Positions 1 through 6,952 of a DNA stretch of 7,649 nucleotides are shown here, piece by piece (the first letter of the stretch is position 1; each line of letters begins with the position of its first letter). Under the pieces are notes generated by a model. It was not told the origin of the DNA. It made no database searches and saw nothing but the letters and a program-made list of their open reading frames with translations. The translations under genes and the position numbers were made by a program. The stretch lies in the NCBI GenBank assembly GCA_021737445.1, contig JAIPDY010000156.1, positions 1 to 7,649 on the forward strand, written 5' to 3'. The stretch is from Desulfotignum sp. Lineage in GTDB: Bacteria > Desulfobacterota > Desulfobacteria > Desulfobacterales > Desulfobacteraceae.

Positions 1-567
1 CTGACCTCTGAAGAGTGCATCCTGACAGCCCGCAAAAATCTGTGGCTGCTGGGGGGTGGTAAATCCCTGGCCGGGGTGAAACGCATCATTGACCGAAAAA
101 ATTTCGGTGCAGAGTGGGCACTGTCTGAAGCCATGGCATCCCTGGACCATAACTATGATTTTATCATCATCGACACCGCTCCGGGATGGGACCAGCTGAT
201 TGTCAATGTTTTGTTTTATGCCACCGAAGTCCTGGTGCCTGTGGCACTGGAGGTGATGCCTCTGCACGGCCTGGCTGAATTTTTAAAAAGCCTGGGGTCG
301 ATCCAGAAGTACCGCAGAGAGATTGCACTCAAATACATTGTCCCCACTTTTTTAGATACCCGGATCAAGGGGCCCCAGACCCTTTACAGCCAGTTGAAAA
401 AACTGTATCCCGAAAATATCTGTGCCCCGATCCGCTACAATGAAAGCCTGTCAGAGGCCCCGTCCTTTGGTAAATCCATTTTTGAATTTGCCCCGGGCTC
501 CACAGCTTCTGCTGATTACCGCGAGCTGGTAAGAAAAGTCAGCATGAATGAAAAAGCCCTGGTGTAA
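1..567 (+). CDS. ParA/MinD-family P-loop ATPase, 5'-truncated by the window edge
   Basis: The open frame runs from base 1 to a TAA at 565-567 (188 visible residues). A GTG at 76 could be mistaken for a start, but the family needs a deviant Walker A upstream of it, so the real start lies outside the window. Visible hallmarks are the Walker B-like strand FIIIDTAP (visible residues about 54-61), followed by a segment of the kind that in ParA/Soj reads 'NAL..AD.VLIPV..E...L.GL' (here NVLFYATEVLVPVALEVMPLHGL, given as two parts: NVLFYATEVLVPV then ALEVMPLHGL). A C-terminal RYNESLSEAPSFGKSIFEF motif matches the 'R....LSEAPS.G..I..Y' signature of ParA. Family members are ATP-dependent dimeric DNA- or membrane-binding partition and positioning ATPases. 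No parB follows: the next gene is convergent and ends 9 bp away, so this is either an orphan ParA or has its partner upstream. It could equally be a positioning ATPase for a chemosensory or other cargo. Family is confident; cargo is unknown. Confidence 0.85.
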   Translation: MTSEECILTARKNLWLLGGGKSLAGVKRIIDRKNFGAEWALSEAMASLDHNYDFIIIDTAPGWDQLIVNVLFYATEVLVPVALEVMPLHGLAEFLKSLGSIQKYRREIALKYIVPTFLDTRIKGPQTLYSQLKKLYPENICAPIRYNESLSEAPSFGKSIFEFAPGSTASADYRELVRKVSMNEKALV

Positions 568-575
568 GGACCAGG
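551..575 (-). terminator. Probable intrinsic terminator of the minus-strand ACT gene
   Basis: On the minus strand, 1 nt after the ACT stop codon (577-579), there is a 6-bp stem CCTGGT / ACCAGG (570-575 and 558-563) with a 6-nt loop. It is followed by GC and five T residues (551-555). The plus strand has no T-run after the hairpin, so termination would work in one direction only. The stem overlaps the parA-like stop codon and the T-tract is encoded by its Lys codons. The stem is short, so strength is uncertain. Confidence 0.5.
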
Positions 576-576
576 A

Positions 577-1008
577 TTACAGGCTGGAGATCTCTTCAGC
601 ACTGATGACCCTGATCTGATTTTTCCCTAAGATCTCAAGGGCTTTTTTATGGTCGTCAAACCGGAACACCATGATGGCGTTTTTGCACTGGGAATTGGCA
701 AAGGCGTACATGTATTCCACATTGACATTCTGCATCCACAAAGGATCCAGCACCTTGTTGAGGCCGCCGGGTTCGTCAGTGACCTCCACAGCCGTCACCT
801 TGGTTCTTCCCACGGTGAATCCCTCCTTGCGCAGGGCCTTTTCTGCTTTGTCATGGTTGTTCACAATGAGGCGCAGTACCCCGAAATCGGTGGTATCAGC
901 CAGCGACAAAGCCCGGATGTTTATGTCTGCATCCCTTAAAATAGCGGTGACTTCCGCCAGGCAGCCCTCTTTGTTTTCAATAAATATGGATATCTGTTCA
1001 ACAAGCAT
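577..1008 (-). CDS. Tandem ACT-domain protein
   Basis: This 143-residue protein consists of two ACT domains, about residues 3-68 and 70-138. Each opens with the ACT pattern of a beta strand, an acidic residue, and a glycine at the turn into helix 1: ENKEGCL at 11-17 and DEPGGL at 78-83. ACT domains bind small ligands, usually amino acids, at domain interfaces and signal allosterically. No catalytic or DNA-binding domain is present, so this is a stand-alone sensor or regulatory subunit. Proteins of this architecture are often found beside phenylacetate-CoA ligase-type or other acyl-CoA genes in anaerobes; here the neighbour is a crotonase 17 bp upstream, and the two are probably co-transcribed. 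The start is set by a strong AGGAG (1016-1020) 7 nt before the ATG. The ligand cannot be told from sequence; a cytosolic location is inferred from the absence of a signal or membrane segment. Confidence 0.9.
   Translation of the reverse strand: MLVEQISIFIENKEGCLAEVTAILRDADINIRALSLADTTDFGVLRLIVNNHDKAEKALRKEGFTVGRTKVTAVEVTDEPGGLNKVLDPLWMQNVNVEYMYAFANSQCKNAIMVFRFDDHKKALEILGKNQIRVISAEEISSL
625..648 (+). terminator. Weak candidate terminator for the parA-like gene
   Basis: On the plus strand, about 60 nt past the parA-like stop, CCCT (625-628) pairs with AGGG (638-641) around a 9-nt loop. C and six T residues follow (643-648). The stem is only 4 bp and the element lies within the antisense ACT coding region, so it may be fortuitous. 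It is the only hairpin plus T-run I see near the end of that gene on its own strand. Confidence 0.2.
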
Positions 1009-1025
1009 CTTACATCTCCTTGGGA

Positions 1026-1814
1026 CTAGTTGAGCGATCCTTTGAACACAGGTTTGCGTTTTTCCAGAAACGCGGATGTGCCCTCTTTTGCATCCTCACT
1101 TGCCATGGTCAGGCCGAACGCCTCGTTTTCAATCCTGCACCCGGTTTCCAGGTCTGCATTGGTGCCGTTATGGATCACCTCCTTGGCGGCCCGCAAAGAC
1201 ACCCGTCCTTTGGCGGCAATGATGCCGGCGGTTTTCATCACCGTTTCCATGAGGTTTTCCGGGGCACACACCTGGTTGACCATGCCGTATTCATACGCTT
1301 GACCGGCAGTGATATTTTTTCCGGTGAACACCATCTCCCTGGCCCGGTTGTTGCCCACCAGGCGTGCCAGGCGCTGGGTGCCGCCAAACCCCGGGATCAG
1401 TCCCAGGTTGATCTCCGGCAGCCCGAACACGGCATTTTCAGAGGCATAGATAAAATCACAGGCCAGAGCCGCCTCGGAACCGCCTCCCAGGGCGTACCCG
1501 TTCACAGCCGCAATAGAGGGAACAGGCAGATCCTCAATTTTTGAAAACACCTTCTGGCCTTTTCTGGAAAAATATTTGCCCTGAAGCGGGGTCATTTTTG
1601 TAAGTTCCACAATATCCGCACCTGCCACAAATGCTTTGTCTCCGGCACCGGTGAGCACCAGGACCCGGATTTCGGGATCGGCCTGCACCTGGTCCAGGGC
1701 CTGGTCCAGGTCATCAAACATCGCATTGTTCAAGGCATTCAACGCTTTGGGCCGGTTAAACTGTATCAGGGCGATGTTATTTTCTACTGTAAAGACAATG
1801 TTTTCAAAAGACAT
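1026..1814 (-). CDS. Enoyl-CoA hydratase/isomerase (crotonase family), likely short-chain
   Basis: A complete crotonase of 262 residues, the usual length for the single-domain family. The reaction for the closest family type is reversible hydration of trans-2-enoyl-CoA to 3-hydroxyacyl-CoA. Visible signatures are the oxyanion-hole segments AGAD (64-67) and GGG (110-112). The two catalytic glutamates of hydratases are both present, E114 in GGGSEAALACD and E134 in FGLPEINLG, followed by PGFGGTQRL (141-149). Having both glutamates favours true hydratase activity over isomerase, dehalogenase or decarboxylase relatives. The C-terminal helices (about 205-255), which form the trimer interface, are intact. 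The start is supported by GGAG (1821-1824) 6 nt before the ATG. It sits 44 bp after the amidase stop and 17 bp before the ACT gene. No dehydrogenase or thiolase partner is in the window, so the pathway (beta-oxidation, butyrate-type or aromatic degradation) is undetermined. Confidence 0.93.
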   Translation of the reverse strand: MSFENIVFTVENNIALIQFNRPKALNALNNAMFDDLDQALDQVQADPEIRVLVLTGAGDKAFVAGADIVELTKMTPLQGKYFSRKGQKVFSKIEDLPVPSIAAVNGYALGGGSEAALACDFIYASENAVFGLPEINLGLIPGFGGTQRLARLVGNNRAREMVFTGKNITAGQAYEYGMVNQVCAPENLMETVMKTAGIIAAKGRVSLRAAKEVIHNGTNADLETGCRIENEAFGLTMASEDAKEGTSAFLEKRKPVFKGSLN

Positions 1815-1858
1815 GGGTTTCTCCTTTATTGGTTAAGGTTGCAATGCTTTGTTGCAGG

Positions 1859-3661
1859 TCACAGCTGCCTGGGGTTGGTGGCATCCACATACTTTTGTAC
1901 GCCGTCTGCAATGGCACTGCACAGGGCATCCTGATAAGCCGGGTTCAACAGCCGTTCACACTCAATTTTGTTGGAGACAAACGAGGTTTCAATGAGAACA
2001 GAGGGCATGCGTGCCCCCAGCAGCACATAAAACGGGGCCTGCTTCACGCCCAGGTCAGTAATTTTTGAATATTTTTTTGTCATGCCCTGGATCATTGCGT
2101 GGTGGACATCATTGGCCAGGCGGGTGGATTCACCTATTTTGGCATGTTTCATCAGGTCGCTTAAAATAAATTCCAGGTCAGATATGTTTTTTTTGGAGGT
2201 GGCATTTTCCCTGGCAGCCACGGAAATGGCCTGGGCATCTGTGGCCAGGTTCAGCAGATAGGTTTCAATGCCGGCCAGGTTTTTGTTGCGGGCCGCATTG
2301 GTGTGCAGGGAAATGAAAAGATCTGCCCGCTGGGTGTTGGCCATGGCGGTCCGCTCCTCCAGGGTTAGTTTTGTGTCGCTGTTTCTGGTGAGAAGCACGG
2401 TACACCGAAGCCGGTCTCTGAGTTTTCCTGCCAGGTTTTTTGCCAGCTGCAGCACAATATCTTTTTCCCACACCCCTTTGGTGTAACCGGGGGCACCTGG
2501 ATCTGATCCGCCATGGCCGGGATCGATGACGATTTTCCGGACCCCCAGGGCAAGCTGCCTGGCGATGTCTGACGATTCAAGGTTGTCTGTGGTCATGGGG
2601 CTGTTTTTAACAAGATCTCCGGTTCCGGCTCCAGCCTGGTCTGTCTGTGCAGTGCCGGCCCTGTCTCCCCAGACATCTATGACAATTCTGAACGGGTCTT
2701 TCAAGGAAAAAATCTTATAGTTTTCAAAGGATTTGATATCCACCACCACCCGGACGGTGTGGGGAAGATATTGACCGGCCCTGGCCTGCTTGAGAAGGTC
2801 ATCATTTATGGGGGTGTGCTCTGCCACCCCCTGTCCCAGACGGGACTGGGGAATATCCACGTAAAGCCGCTGAAAAGGGATATCAAGATCCGGGTCTTTT
2901 TTGAGCAGGTGATGGGAATAGGTCCGGTCCCGGGATGCATTGATCACGATTCTTGTGTATTCCGGATTGGACCAGAACCGCAGGTCGGTCACCTGTGCAT
3001 CTGTGCCTGAAATTTGGGTGTCAAGGGAAAGGTCGCTGTCACCATTGTCAGGCGCATTTGTGTCCACAGGTTGCAGTTGTGATTCAAGGCTGCTGGTCTG
3101 CCGGTTGAAATCTGCATCCTGTTGGGCATCAGTTTTTTCTCTGGACGTTTCTTTTGCAAGGGGTATATGTTTTTTGCGGGTTTCCGCTTTTTTGGACCGG
3201 ATGTGCCTGACAGGGCCGGTTTGGGAATCCGGGCTTTCCAAAAAAGATGATAGACGGGTTTTGGCCCGGGCGTTGTAAGCGGATCCAGGGTATTTGTTGC
3301 GTATTCTTGTCAGCAGGTCAATGGCCCGGGTTTTAAAGAGCGCATCTCTGGACAGGGCAAACAGCTGCAAGTAAAGATCTGCTGCACTGTACATGCCGGC
3401 CGGGGCCCACGGGCTGTCCGGGTACATTTTATAGATCGCTTCATACCGGCGGATACACTCCAGCCATTCTGATACTTTCTGGCGCTTTACAGGGGAGTTG
3501 CGCAGTGTTTTGAAACACGCGTCTGCTGCCAGGTATTTCTGCTTTGGAACCGATGCCGTGCCGGTTTCAATGAAGCCGGCCCAGAGCATAAAAAAGCAGA
3601 TAAACGCAGCCATCAGGCTTTTATGCCTGCAAAATGGTTTATCCGGCTGCAAAAAAGACAT
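1859..3661 (-). CDS. Exported N-acetylmuramoyl-L-alanine amidase, AmiC-like (TPR-like, AMIN, Amidase_3)
   Basis: This 600-residue zinc amidase cleaves the lactyl-amide bond between MurNAc and the stem peptide during septal peptidoglycan splitting. A basic N-terminus (K8-K14) and hydrophobic run (about 16-31) form a signal peptide, probably cleaved near residues 35-38. Residues about 66-140 contain two TPR/YbgF-like helical pairs (RYEAIYKMYPDSPWAPA; AIDLLTRIRNKYPGSAYNA). A charged, low-complexity linker (about 145-220) leads to an AMIN domain (about 222-331), which targets peptidoglycan or the septum. The Amidase_3 domain covers about 375-593: zinc ligands H383 (DPGHGG), E399 (VWEKD) and H453 (SLHTN), and catalytic E558 (VLIETSF). 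All are present, so it should be active. The helical insertion at about 492-525 resembles the autoinhibitory region of AmiB/AmiC, implying control by an EnvC/NlpD-like activator (inference). The ATG lies 3 nt after the mutS stop (TGA-CCC-ATG, same frame) with only a weak upstream AGG, suggesting translational coupling. It is longer than E. coli AmiC (about 417 residues) because of the TPR region and linker. Confidence 0.93.
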   Translation of the reverse strand: MSFLQPDKPFCRHKSLMAAFICFFMLWAGFIETGTASVPKQKYLAADACFKTLRNSPVKRQKVSEWLECIRRYEAIYKMYPDSPWAPAGMYSAADLYLQLFALSRDALFKTRAIDLLTRIRNKYPGSAYNARAKTRLSSFLESPDSQTGPVRHIRSKKAETRKKHIPLAKETSREKTDAQQDADFNRQTSSLESQLQPVDTNAPDNGDSDLSLDTQISGTDAQVTDLRFWSNPEYTRIVINASRDRTYSHHLLKKDPDLDIPFQRLYVDIPQSRLGQGVAEHTPINDDLLKQARAGQYLPHTVRVVVDIKSFENYKIFSLKDPFRIVIDVWGDRAGTAQTDQAGAGTGDLVKNSPMTTDNLESSDIARQLALGVRKIVIDPGHGGSDPGAPGYTKGVWEKDIVLQLAKNLAGKLRDRLRCTVLLTRNSDTKLTLEERTAMANTQRADLFISLHTNAARNKNLAGIETYLLNLATDAQAISVAARENATSKKNISDLEFILSDLMKHAKIGESTRLANDVHHAMIQGMTKKYSKITDLGVKQAPFYVLLGARMPSVLIETSFVSNKIECERLLNPAYQDALCSAIADGVQKYVDATNPRQL

Positions 3662-3664
3662 GGG

Positions 3665-6328
3665 TCAGAAACCTGCCTTTTGTTTCATCTCATTTAAAAA
3701 ATTCAACGCTTCCAGAGGGGTCATGCCGGGAATATCTGCCTTTTTGAGCATGCGCGACAGGTCGGTGTCCCCGGTGTTGAACAGTTCCATCTGTCCGGGT
3801 GATTCTCCCGGTTTTCTGCGTTTTTTTGTCTTTGTTTTATCGGTCGCAATATCAGGTATCTGTTGGTTGCCCTGTTTTTCGATGGCTGCCATCACCTGTT
3901 TGGCCGCTGTGATGATCTGGTGGGGAACCCCTGCCAGGCGGGCCACCTGTATGCCATAGCTTTTGTTGGTGCCCCCCTGAACCAGCTGCCGCAAAAAAAC
4001 GATATTGTCGTTGAACTCCTTGACGGCGATGTGAAAATTGCGTATCCGGGGTTTTGTTTGCTCCAGTCTGATCAGTTCGTGGTAATGGGTGGCAAAAAGG
4101 GTTTTAACCCCTTTGCCAAACAGGTCATGGAGGTACTGGGCCACGGCCCAGGCAATACTCATGCCGTCATAGGTGGAGGTGCCCCTGCCGATTTCATCCA
4201 GGATAACCAGGGAATCAGGTGTGGCATTGTTCACGATGTTGGCGGTTTCCTCCATCTCCACCATAAAGGTGGACTGGCCGGAACTTAAGTTGTCAAGGGC
4301 GCCCACCCGGGTGAAGATCCGGTCCACCAGGCACAGGGATGCTTTTTTTGCCGGCACAAAAGATCCCATCTGGGCCATGAGCACCGTGAGGGCCACCTGC
4401 CGGAGCACCGTGGATTTTCCTGCCATGTTGGGGCCTGTGATCAAAAGGATCTGGTTGCGGGTATTGTCCATCTCAATGGAGTTGGGCACATACCGCTCGC
4501 CTTTGATCAGTTTTTCCACCACAGGATGGCGGCCGTCGGTGATGCTGATGCAGCCCTGGTCATTGATACCGGGCCGGGTATACCCGTTTTCCGATGCAGC
4601 CCCTGCCAGGCCCTGGAGCACGTCCACCTCTGCGATAAAATCCGCCATTTTGAGGATTGCCACGGCATTGTCCACCACCTGGTCCCGCACTGTACAGAAG
4701 ATATCGTATTCCAGGGCGTTGCGCTTGTCCTGGGCAGTTAAAATAGTGGTTTCCACCTGTTTCATCTCATCGGTGATAAACCGTTCCGCATTCACCAGGG
4801 TCTGCTTGCGGATATAATGGTCCGGCACCATGGGGGCCTGGGTTTTGGACACCTCAATAAAATAGCCGAACACCTTGTTATATTTTATTTTCAAAGAGGA
4901 CAGCCCGGTTTTCTGCTTTTCCTCTGCCTGGGCCCTGGCAATCCAGGATTTTCCGTCCCTGGAAATGGATACCAGTTCATCCAGTTCTCTGCTGTACCCG
5001 TCATTGATCAGTCCCCCCTCATTGAGAACATGGGGGGCATCTTCCCTTATGGCGGTGTGTATCAGATCTGCCAGATGATCCAGCCTGGCCAGGGTGGATG
5101 CCAGGTCATCCACCCGGCTGCCGTTGAGCAGCGGATGATCCAGACCGGAAAGGGTGGAGAACAGTTCAGGAAGCCGGGCCAGGGATGTTTTGAGCGCCAG
5201 CAGATCCCTGGCATTTCCCTGGCCCATGGAGACCTTGCTGCCAAGTCTTTCCAGGTCATATACCGATTTTAGCGTGGTGATTAATGTCTGGAGAATGTGG
5301 GGGGCGCAGGCCAGGTGTTCCACCGCTCCCAGGCGCTGTTCAATGTCGTGCCTGTCCACCAGGGGGTACCGGATCCAGTTTTTGATCAGCCGGCTGCCCA
5401 TGGCGGTGACGGTTTTATCCAGCACCGCAATCAAGGACCCTTTTTTGTCCTGGGTCTGAAGATTGGTCAGCAGTTCCAGGTTCCGGCAGGAGCGGTCATC
5501 CAGTTTTAAAAACTGTTCTAAGTCATAGGGGCAGATCTGGAAAATATGGGTGGTGTCCTGCATCTGGGTGTCCTGGACATAGGCCATGACCGCACCGGCA
5601 GCACAGACGGCCCCAGGCATCTGATCAATGCCGAACCCGCTGAGGCTGATGGTGCCAAATTTTTTTGTCAGCCTTTCTTTGGCATCTGATTCCTGAAAGC
5701 TTGACTGGGGCAGATAGGTGATCTGACGTGCGGCAAATGCCTGGCGCAAAGGTTTATAGGCCGGGTCTTTTTCAAAAAATTCGGGCAGCAAAATTTCTCT
5801 GGGGTCCTGTTTCAGGGCTTCGTCAATGAGACCAGCCGGGATACTGGCCCCCTTTTTTTTTATTTCACAGGTTTTAAAGGTGCCGGTGGAGATGTCCAGG
5901 CAGGCCAGGGCAGCCCTGTCTTTGACCAGGGCCAGGGCCAGCAGAAAATTGTTGGCGGTTTTATCCAGCAGAGATTCATTTAAAATCATGCCCGGGGTGA
6001 TGACCCGGACCACCTCCCTTTTCACCAGTCCTTTGGCAGCGGATGCATCTTCCACCTGGTCACAGATGGCCACCTTGCACCCGCTTTCGATCAGTTTGGC
6101 AATATAGGTGTCGGCAGCCCGGAAAGGAACGCCGCACATGGGAACCGGTGATGCATCGTTTTTGTTTCTGGATGTCAGGGCAATTTCAAGGATGGCAGCA
6201 GCTTTGTGTGCATCCTGGTAAAACATCTCATAAAAATCCCCCATCCGGTAAAACAAAATGGTGTCCGGGTATTTTTCCTTGATGGACAGGTACTGGGCCA
6301 TCATGGGGGTTTGTCTGGTTTCACTCAT
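3665..6328 (-). CDS. mutS: DNA mismatch repair ATPase MutS
   Basis: Full-length MutS, 887 residues against 853 in E. coli, which recognises base mismatches and small loops and recruits MutL. Domain order: mismatch-recognition domain I (about 7-118), with the wedge motif Phe-X-Glu in GDFYEMF (F32, E34); connector domain II (about 127-250); lever/core domain III, split by the clamp domain IV (about 435-530); and the ABC-type ATPase (about 580-770). The ATPase has Walker A GPNMAGKST (632-640), the signature segment LDNLSSGQSTFMVEM (678-692), Walker B VILDEIGRGTST (708-719) and the ATHYHEL His loop (746-752). A C-terminal QMELF (846-850) fits a beta sliding-clamp binding motif, and PLEALNFLNEMK (871-882) resembles the MutS oligomerisation helices. 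The start follows family alignment (TPMM..YL near the N-terminus). I see no good Shine-Dalgarno sequence in the 24 bp between the lapA-like stop and this ATG, so coupling to the upstream gene is likely. Confidence 0.98.
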   Translation of the reverse strand: MSETRQTPMMAQYLSIKEKYPDTILFYRMGDFYEMFYQDAHKAAAILEIALTSRNKNDASPVPMCGVPFRAADTYIAKLIESGCKVAICDQVEDASAAKGLVKREVVRVITPGMILNESLLDKTANNFLLALALVKDRAALACLDISTGTFKTCEIKKKGASIPAGLIDEALKQDPREILLPEFFEKDPAYKPLRQAFAARQITYLPQSSFQESDAKERLTKKFGTISLSGFGIDQMPGAVCAAGAVMAYVQDTQMQDTTHIFQICPYDLEQFLKLDDRSCRNLELLTNLQTQDKKGSLIAVLDKTVTAMGSRLIKNWIRYPLVDRHDIEQRLGAVEHLACAPHILQTLITTLKSVYDLERLGSKVSMGQGNARDLLALKTSLARLPELFSTLSGLDHPLLNGSRVDDLASTLARLDHLADLIHTAIREDAPHVLNEGGLINDGYSRELDELVSISRDGKSWIARAQAEEKQKTGLSSLKIKYNKVFGYFIEVSKTQAPMVPDHYIRKQTLVNAERFITDEMKQVETTILTAQDKRNALEYDIFCTVRDQVVDNAVAILKMADFIAEVDVLQGLAGAASENGYTRPGINDQGCISITDGRHPVVEKLIKGERYVPNSIEMDNTRNQILLITGPNMAGKSTVLRQVALTVLMAQMGSFVPAKKASLCLVDRIFTRVGALDNLSSGQSTFMVEMEETANIVNNATPDSLVILDEIGRGTSTYDGMSIAWAVAQYLHDLFGKGVKTLFATHYHELIRLEQTKPRIRNFHIAVKEFNDNIVFLRQLVQGGTNKSYGIQVARLAGVPHQIITAAKQVMAAIEKQGNQQIPDIATDKTKTKKRRKPGESPGQMELFNTGDTDLSRMLKKADIPGMTPLEALNFLNEMKQKAGF

Positions 6329-6352
6329 GGATGGGTTTTTTATAAAAACACT

Positions 6353-6847
6353 CTATTTGTTGCCGTTTTTTTCTTCAGAGGTCCGGGTGTCTGATTCATT
6401 TTTCTCCAAAAGGCCGGGACCGGTTGTATCAGGTTCAGGCGCATGTGTTTTTTCAGGTTCAGGTTCTTTGGTGTCAGTTTCTTCATTTTCAGGTGTGCCG
6501 GACAGTCCCTTTTTGATATAAGGGTCATGGATAAATACATCCAGCCGGGATTGCAGGTCTGTGTTTCTGGCTTTCATTTTTTCGATCTGTGCATCTTTTT
6601 TCTTGATTTCCCTTCCCAGCCTGAAGGCGGTTACCAGACCCTTAAGACCTGTGATCAAAAGGCCCAGCCCGAAACAGATGCCCCAGAACGCCCAGTTGGG
6701 AAGGGCAGGCACTGTCCATTGCCATTGATTGAATTTCAAGTCCAGGGTCAGGGATCTGACAGTGGTGAAGTAATCGATATTCTGGTAAATCAGAAGCCCG
6801 AGCAGCCCAAGGATTATCAGCAAAAACAAAAATTTGATGGTTTTCAT
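6353..6847 (-). CDS. LapA-like (DUF1049) two-helix inner-membrane protein
   Basis: A small membrane protein of 164 residues. TM1 is about residues 4-21, followed by the QN (22-23) typical of LapA/DUF1049 proteins. A short predicted extracytoplasmic strand-rich segment (24-50) leads to TM2 (about 52-69). A charged heptad-like coiled coil follows (about 78-106, starting REIKKKDAQIEKMKARN), and the C-terminal tail (about 117-164) is Glu/Pro/Thr-rich and probably disordered. In E. coli LapA works with the TPR/rubredoxin protein LapB in controlling LPS synthesis; no lapB is seen here, so the same role is inference only. The tail is longer than in E. coli LapA (about 100 residues in total). The start is supported by GGAG (6855-6858) 7-8 nt upstream of the ATG. 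It is the first gene after the promoter at 6896-6924 and is followed by mutS after 24 bp. Confidence 0.75.
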   Translation of the reverse strand: MKTIKFLFLLIILGLLGLLIYQNIDYFTTVRSLTLDLKFNQWQWTVPALPNWAFWGICFGLGLLITGLKGLVTAFRLGREIKKKDAQIEKMKARNTDLQSRLDVFIHDPYIKKGLSGTPENEETDTKEPEPEKTHAPEPDTTGPGLLEKNESDTRTSEEKNGNK

Positions 6848-6893
6848 TCATCTTCTCCAGGTGCATTGTCAAAGGTAAATATTTAAGTTTGGG

Positions 6894-6906
6894 TGATCAT
6901 AGATCA
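6894..6906. repeat. Short inverted repeat over the -10 box
   Basis: TGATC-ATA-GATCA forms a 13-bp dyad with perfect 5-bp arms and covers the whole -10 hexamer of the promoter above. Its position would suit an operator, but 5-bp arms are short enough to arise by chance. A perfect 10-bp AT-only palindrome, TAAATATTTA, lies at 6876-6885, just inside the predicted transcript. Confidence 0.3.
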
Positions 6907-6924
6907 ATTTGCCTGTTTTTTCAA
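6896..6924 (-). promoter_or_regulatory. Sigma70-type promoter for the lapA-mutS-amidase transcript
   Basis: On the minus strand, TTGAAA (6919-6924) and TATGAT (6896-6901) are separated by exactly 17 bp; each matches the consensus at 5 of 6 positions. The DNA just upstream of the -35 (about 6925-6938) is A-rich on the transcribed-sense strand and could act as an UP element. Transcription would start near 6889, giving a leader of about 42 nt before the lapA-like ATG at 6847. It lies in the only sizeable gap on the minus strand (6848-6952). Confidence 0.6.
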
Positions 6925-6952
6925 TTTTTCTTTTGGTAAATAAAGGTACCCT

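Noticed and set aside
76..78. GTG at 76 as the true start of the ParA-like gene.
   Set aside because: The frame is open to base 1 and the product would lack the Walker A region essential to the family, so the gene is cut by the window edge rather than short.
649..1033. Plus-strand open frames antisense to the ACT gene.
   Set aside because: They have no family resemblance and shadow a well-supported ACT protein with a strong ribosome site on the other strand.
1815..1858. A separate promoter for the crotonase-ACT pair in the 44-bp gap.
   Set aside because: A TTGCAA-like -35 is present but there is no room for a -10 and start before the ribosome site; read-through from the amidase gene is more likely.
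3863..5509. Several long plus-strand open frames antisense to mutS.
   Set aside because: They lie wholly inside a conserved MutS coding region, show no recognisable domains, and reflect the absence of stops opposite GC-rich codons.
6867..6872. A consensus -35 TTGACA on the minus strand close to the lapA-like gene.
   Set aside because: The position 17 bp downstream reads GAATGA on the minus strand and overlaps the start codon, so no usable -10 exists.
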